Shown: in pieces, positions 36,221-39,184 of the stretch
How positions within the stretch are numbered: position 1 is the first letter of the stretch
Layout of the letters: each line of letters starts with the position of its first letter
Assembly (NCBI GenBank): GCA_902569245.1
Contig: CACFTO010000007.1
Span: 1-39,184 of the forward strand
Source of the DNA: an uncultured Pelagibacteraceae bacterium
GTDB taxonomy: Bacteria; Pseudomonadota; Alphaproteobacteria; Pelagibacterales; Pelagibacteraceae
Length of the DNA: 39,184 bases
Direction: 5' to 3'
Notes under the pieces: model-generated
The model's input: only the letters and a program-made list of their open reading frames with translations
Told to the model about the DNA's origin: nothing
The model's database searches: none
Made by a program: the position numbers and the translations under genes

Positions 36221-37723
36221 ATGGGCAAAATATTAAAAAATCTCTCTATATTACAGAAATTCCTTTTTATTAATCTAGTAGTCTTCATATTTATAATAAT
36301 AATCACTTTTTTTTACTTAGGTGCTATTCAAAAAAATTTGATTAATGAAAAACATAAAAATCATACAGATATAATTACTCAAACAATATTAAATCTTGAA
36401 AAATCAAATATAAAATTAAATGAATACGGAATAAGCGAATTTTTATTTGCGAAAAAATCTCGATTTCCATACTTTGAAAAACTAGATAGAGTAATATTTT
36501 TTGATGATAAATTAAATTGGATTGGAGATACAAGATCTATTCCATCATCATCATTACTCATTGAAGAATTAACTGAACAATCAATAGAGAATAATTTTAA
36601 TAATCAAGAAAACAAAAATGAAACAATTTTCGATGAAGATCTTAATAAATATAATTTATCAGGATCTGAAAAATCTTTAACTAATTTAAAACAAATGCAA
36701 GAACAGTTTTTTGTATTTAGTATTAAGAGTATTAATTATTTGAATAATAATGGCTATATTCTTATATCTGAAAATGCTGATAATATAATTGCACAAATTG
36801 AAGAGAGAGAGAACTTTATTATTAGAACAGCTCTTGTAGTACTTCTGGTTATCATTATTTTTTCATATGTCTTAAATAGATATTTTTTAAAACCCATTAA
36901 AAATTTAGTTACTTATACAAAAATCATAAAAGACAAAAGTAACGAAAAAACAGATATAGAAAGGGTTAAGACAAGAAATGATGAATTAGGAATATTATCA
37001 AAATCACTTGATGAAATGACCAGCGAATTAAATAAAAGAATTGCAACTGCTGAAAATTATTCAACAGACCTACTTCATGAAATTAGAAATCCTCTTGCTT
37101 CGTTAAAAAGTGCATCCGAGATAATCTCAGAAACAGAAGATAAAACTAAAAGAGAAAAATTAATTAATATCGTTTCTCATGATGTTGAGAGAATAGAAAG
37201 ATTAATTACTGATTATTCTCAAATGCTGAAAGATGAGGCAGTAATTACAACAGAAACAATGCAAAAAATTGATATAAAAGATATTGCAAAATCTGTGGTT
37301 GATGATTTTAACAATATTTATAATTCAAAGAGAAAAATACAAATAAGATTGAAATCTAATGGATCTGATAATTACTTTATACTTGGTATCAACAATAGGA
37401 TAGAACAAATTATTGCAAATTTACTTGAAAATTCAATTTCTTTTAGTGATGAGAATCAGGAAATTATAGTAGAGGTCAGTAAAGACAAAGAAGGCAAACC
37501 AAGACTTGTCGTAATTGACGAGGGGACTGGTTTTAGTGAGAAGGATACAAATAAAATTTTCAATAGATTTTACAGTAATAGACCCGAAAATTTTGGAGAG
37601 CACTCTGGTTTAGGCCTAAATATAGTGAAAAACTTAGTTGAATTACATAAAGGACAAATTAAAGCTGAAAATAATAAAGAGAGGGGTGCAAAAGTTGAAA
37701 TTATTTTCCCGGCGACCCAATGA
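36221..37723 (+). CDS. chvG: Sensor histidine kinase ChvG
   Basis: Membrane sensor kinase of 500 residues. A first transmembrane helix (about 14-34), a periplasmic domain of about 160 residues and a second helix (about 197-217) are followed by a HAMP linker with E-R-V-K-T-R-N-D-E-L-G. The dimerisation domain has the phospho-acceptor His286 in DLLHEIRNPLASLK. The ATPase domain has an N box near NLLENSISFS, then DEGTGFS and HSGLGLNIVK. The large periplasmic domain and position behind chvI identify ChvG (ExoS). In rhizobia hprK and PTS genes often follow; here ahcY comes next after 42 bases. Confidence 0.93.
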   Translation: MGKILKNLSILQKFLFINLVVFIFIIIITFFYLGAIQKNLINEKHKNHTDIITQTILNLEKSNIKLNEYGISEFLFAKKSRFPYFEKLDRVIFFDDKLNWIGDTRSIPSSSLLIEELTEQSIENNFNNQENKNETIFDEDLNKYNLSGSEKSLTNLKQMQEQFFVFSIKSINYLNNNGYILISENADNIIAQIEERENFIIRTALVVLLVIIIFSYVLNRYFLKPIKNLVTYTKIIKDKSNEKTDIERVKTRNDELGILSKSLDEMTSELNKRIATAENYSTDLLHEIRNPLASLKSASEIISETEDKTKREKLINIVSHDVERIERLITDYSQMLKDEAVITTETMQKIDIKDIAKSVVDDFNNIYNSKRKIQIRLKSNGSDNYFILGINNRIEQIIANLLENSISFSDENQEIIVEVSKDKEGKPRLVVIDEGTGFSEKDTNKIFNRFYSNRPENFGEHSGLGLNIVKNLVELHKGQIKAENNKERGAKVEIIFPATQ

Positions 37724-37727
37724 AAAG

Positions 37728-37756
37728 TTGATTAATATAAATAAAGTTGCTACAAG
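37728..37756 (+). promoter_or_regulatory. Candidate promoter for ahcY
   Basis: TTGATT (37728-37733) and TACAAG (37751-37756) are 17 bases apart in the gap between chvG and ahcY. Initiation near 37763 would leave a leader of about three bases. The -10 match is weak (4 of 6). Confidence 0.28.
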
Positions 37757-37765
37757 CCCTACCTT

Positions 37766-39052
37766 ATGACAGATTATAAAGTAAAAGATATTAACGAAGC
37801 AGAATTTGGAAGAAAAGAAATTTCTCTAGCAGAGACCGAAATGCCGGGGTTAATGGCAGTAAGAGCCGAGTATAAAGGCAAAAATCCGCTTAAAGGAGCA
37901 AGAATTTTAGGTTGTCTTCATATGACAATTCAAACAGCAGTTTTGATTGAAACTTTAGTCGATTTAGGTGCAGAGTGTAGATGGTCTTCATGCAATATAT
38001 TTTCAACACAAGATCATGCAGCAGCAGCAATTGCAAAAGCTGGTATCCCAGTATTTGCTTGGAAGGGTGAGACAGAGGAAGAATACTGGTGGTGCGTAAA
38101 ACAAACAATTGAGGGTAAAAAAGATTGGATACCTAACATGATTTTAGATGATGGTGGAGATCTTACTGCTCTTATGCATAAGGATTATAAAGATTTATTA
38201 AAAGGTATAAAAGGTTTAAGCGAAGAAACAACAACAGGGGTTCTAGCACTTAAAAAAATGGAAGAACAAGGTCAATTGTTAGTGCCAGCAATTAATGTAA
38301 ACGACTCAGTAACAAAATCAAAATTTGACAACTTATATGGATGTAGGGAGAGTTTAGTTGATGGAATTAAAAGAGCTACTGATGTGATGATGTCAGGAAA
38401 AGTTGCAATCGTTGCAGGCTTTGGTGATGTTGGAAAAGGTAGTGCAGCATCTTTAAGACAAAGTGGAGCAAGAGTTTTAGTAACTGAAACTGATCCTATT
38501 TGTGCACTGCAAGCTGCTATGGAAGGTTACGAAGTAGTTTTAATGGATGAAATGATTAGTCAAGCAGATATTGTTGTAACTGCAACTGGAAATAAAGATG
38601 TGGTAACGGCAGATCATATGAGAGCTATGAAAGATAGATCTATACTATGTAATATTGGACACTTTGATAACGAAATTCAAGTTGAGGCTTTGAAAAACTA
38701 TAAATGGGACGAGGTAAAACCTCAAGTTCATGAAATAACATTCCCAGATGACAAAAGATTGATTTTGTTAGCTGAAGGTAGACTTGTAAATTTAGGTTGT
38801 GGAACTGGTCACCCAAGTTTTGTTATGAGTGCGTCATTTACTAACCAGGTTATTGCTCAAATTGAGCTTTGGAATAATTCAGATAACTATGAAAATAAAG
38901 TTTATGTGCTTCCTAAACACTTAGATGAAAAGGTTGCAAGGCTTCACTTGGATAAAGTTGGCGCAAAATTAACACCACTATCAAAAGAGCAAGCTGACTA
39001 TATAAGTGTAACACCAGAGGGACCATACAAGCCTCATGCTTATCGCTACTAG
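37766..39052 (+). CDS. ahcY: S-adenosylhomocysteine hydrolase
   Basis: Splits S-adenosylhomocysteine to adenosine and homocysteine, relieving product inhibition of methyltransferases (428 residues). Visible parts are the N-terminal [17 protein letters not shown], the substrate-site [13 protein letters not shown], the NAD-binding Rossmann motif [19 protein letters not shown] and the C-terminal P-x-x-P-Y-K-P-x-x-Y-R-Y that closes over NAD. It belongs to the methionine cycle together with metX/metW in this window. Its end overlaps the tsaE start by 17 bases. Confidence 0.98.
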   Translation: MTDYKVKDINEAEFGRKEISLAETEMPGLMAVRAEYKGKNPLKGARILGCLHMTIQTAVLIETLVDLGAECRWSSCNIFSTQDHAAAAIAKAGIPVFAWKGETEEEYWWCVKQTIEGKKDWIPNMILDDGGDLTALMHKDYKDLLKGIKGLSEETTTGVLALKKMEEQGQLLVPAINVNDSVTKSKFDNLYGCRESLVDGIKRATDVMMSGKVAIVAGFGDVGKGSAASLRQSGARVLVTETDPICALQAAMEGYEVVLMDEMISQADIVVTATGNKDVVTADHMRAMKDRSILCNIGHFDNEIQVEALKNYKWDEVKPQVHEITFPDDKRLILLAEGRLVNLGCGTGHPSFVMSASFTNQVIAQIELWNNSDNYENKVYVLPKHLDEKVARLHLDKVGAKLTPLSKEQADYISVTPEGPYKPHAYRY

Positions 39053-39184
39053 AAGTGGCAAAATAAATATTTCTAAAGAAAAAGATACTAAGCTTATAGC
39101 TGAAAGACTTTCTAAGCTCATTAATTTAGGAGATTTCATACTTTTAACCGGTAATCTAGGTGTAGGAAAAACTACTTTCATAAA
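39036..39184 (+). CDS. tsaE: tRNA threonylcarbamoyladenosine biosynthesis ATPase TsaE, N-terminal part
   Basis: An open frame runs from the ATG at 39036 to the right edge (49 full codons). After about 36 residues comes [14 protein letters not shown], the P-loop context typical of TsaE (YjeE), preceded by an A-E-R-L-S-K-L-I helix and G-D-F-I-L. TsaE works with TsaB and TsaD to make t6A37 in tRNAs. The start lies 17 bases inside ahcY, and ahcY-tsaE proximity is known from other alphaproteobacteria. The start is tentative because there is no well-placed Shine-Dalgarno sequence, and the protein continues outside the window. Confidence 0.85.
   Translation, partial: MLIATRSGKINISKEKDTKLIAERLSKLINLGDFILLTGNLGVGKTTFI

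Overview
The window is a contiguous piece of a very AT-rich, tightly packed alphaproteobacterial chromosome. Gene content, order and protein sequences point to the SAR11 clade (Pelagibacterales). Signs of this are: genes that overlap or abut almost everywhere, Lys/Asn/Ile-rich proteins, an F1 ATP synthase operon without F0 genes, a class I lysyl-tRNA synthetase, a RegA and a ChvI/ChvG regulator, and a marine-type SAM-II riboswitch in front of metX. I see no mobile elements, CRISPR arrays, tRNAs or rRNAs, and no gene-free stretch longer than about 200 bases.

Layout. (1) 1-8533, plus strand: end of sucB, lpd, priA, then atpHAGDC for the F1 part of ATP synthase. (2) 8522-15054, minus strand, one long run: rplU, rpmA, obgE, proB, proA, nadD, rsfS, ctpA, rppH, with a good promoter before rplU. 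(3) 15120-17554, minus: metX-metW-gloB, headed by a promoter and a SAM-II riboswitch. (4) 17736-19713, plus: hisC-tyrA. (5) 19710-23273, minus: trkH, ampG and an NlpC/P60 peptidase. (6) 23360-26834, plus: class I lysS, pyrD, then rpmB and a VUT-family (queuosine-precursor type) transporter. (7) 26836-30996, minus: a four-gene polyamine operon (PLP decarboxylase, deoxyhypusine-synthase-like enzyme, aguB, aguA). (8) 31141-31704, plus: regA. (9) 31706-32635, minus: a lone ABC ATPase. (10) 32686-39184, plus: polA, chvI-chvG, ahcY and the start of tsaE.

Themes. Methionine/SAM metabolism appears twice: metX/metW under SAM-II control, and ahcY, which removes the product of SAM-dependent methylation. 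The polyamine operon combines ornithine decarboxylation, the agmatine route to putrescine, and a likely homospermidine-type synthase. Its leader holds mutually exclusive pairings: a hairpin plus U8 tract, against a possible pseudoknot covering the ribosome binding site. This is the best candidate here for an undescribed regulatory element. All four convergent gene pairs meet with a gap of one base or less, or overlap, leaving no intergenic room for terminators. Several operons have promoter-like hexamers so close to the start codon that their mRNAs would be nearly leaderless.

Most of the window is ordinary core genome. The points of interest are regulatory RNA, small departures from conserved motifs (PriA zinc knuckle, ChvI Lys-Pro loop) and missing neighbours (no rlmH, no hprK/PTS genes, no ABC permease).
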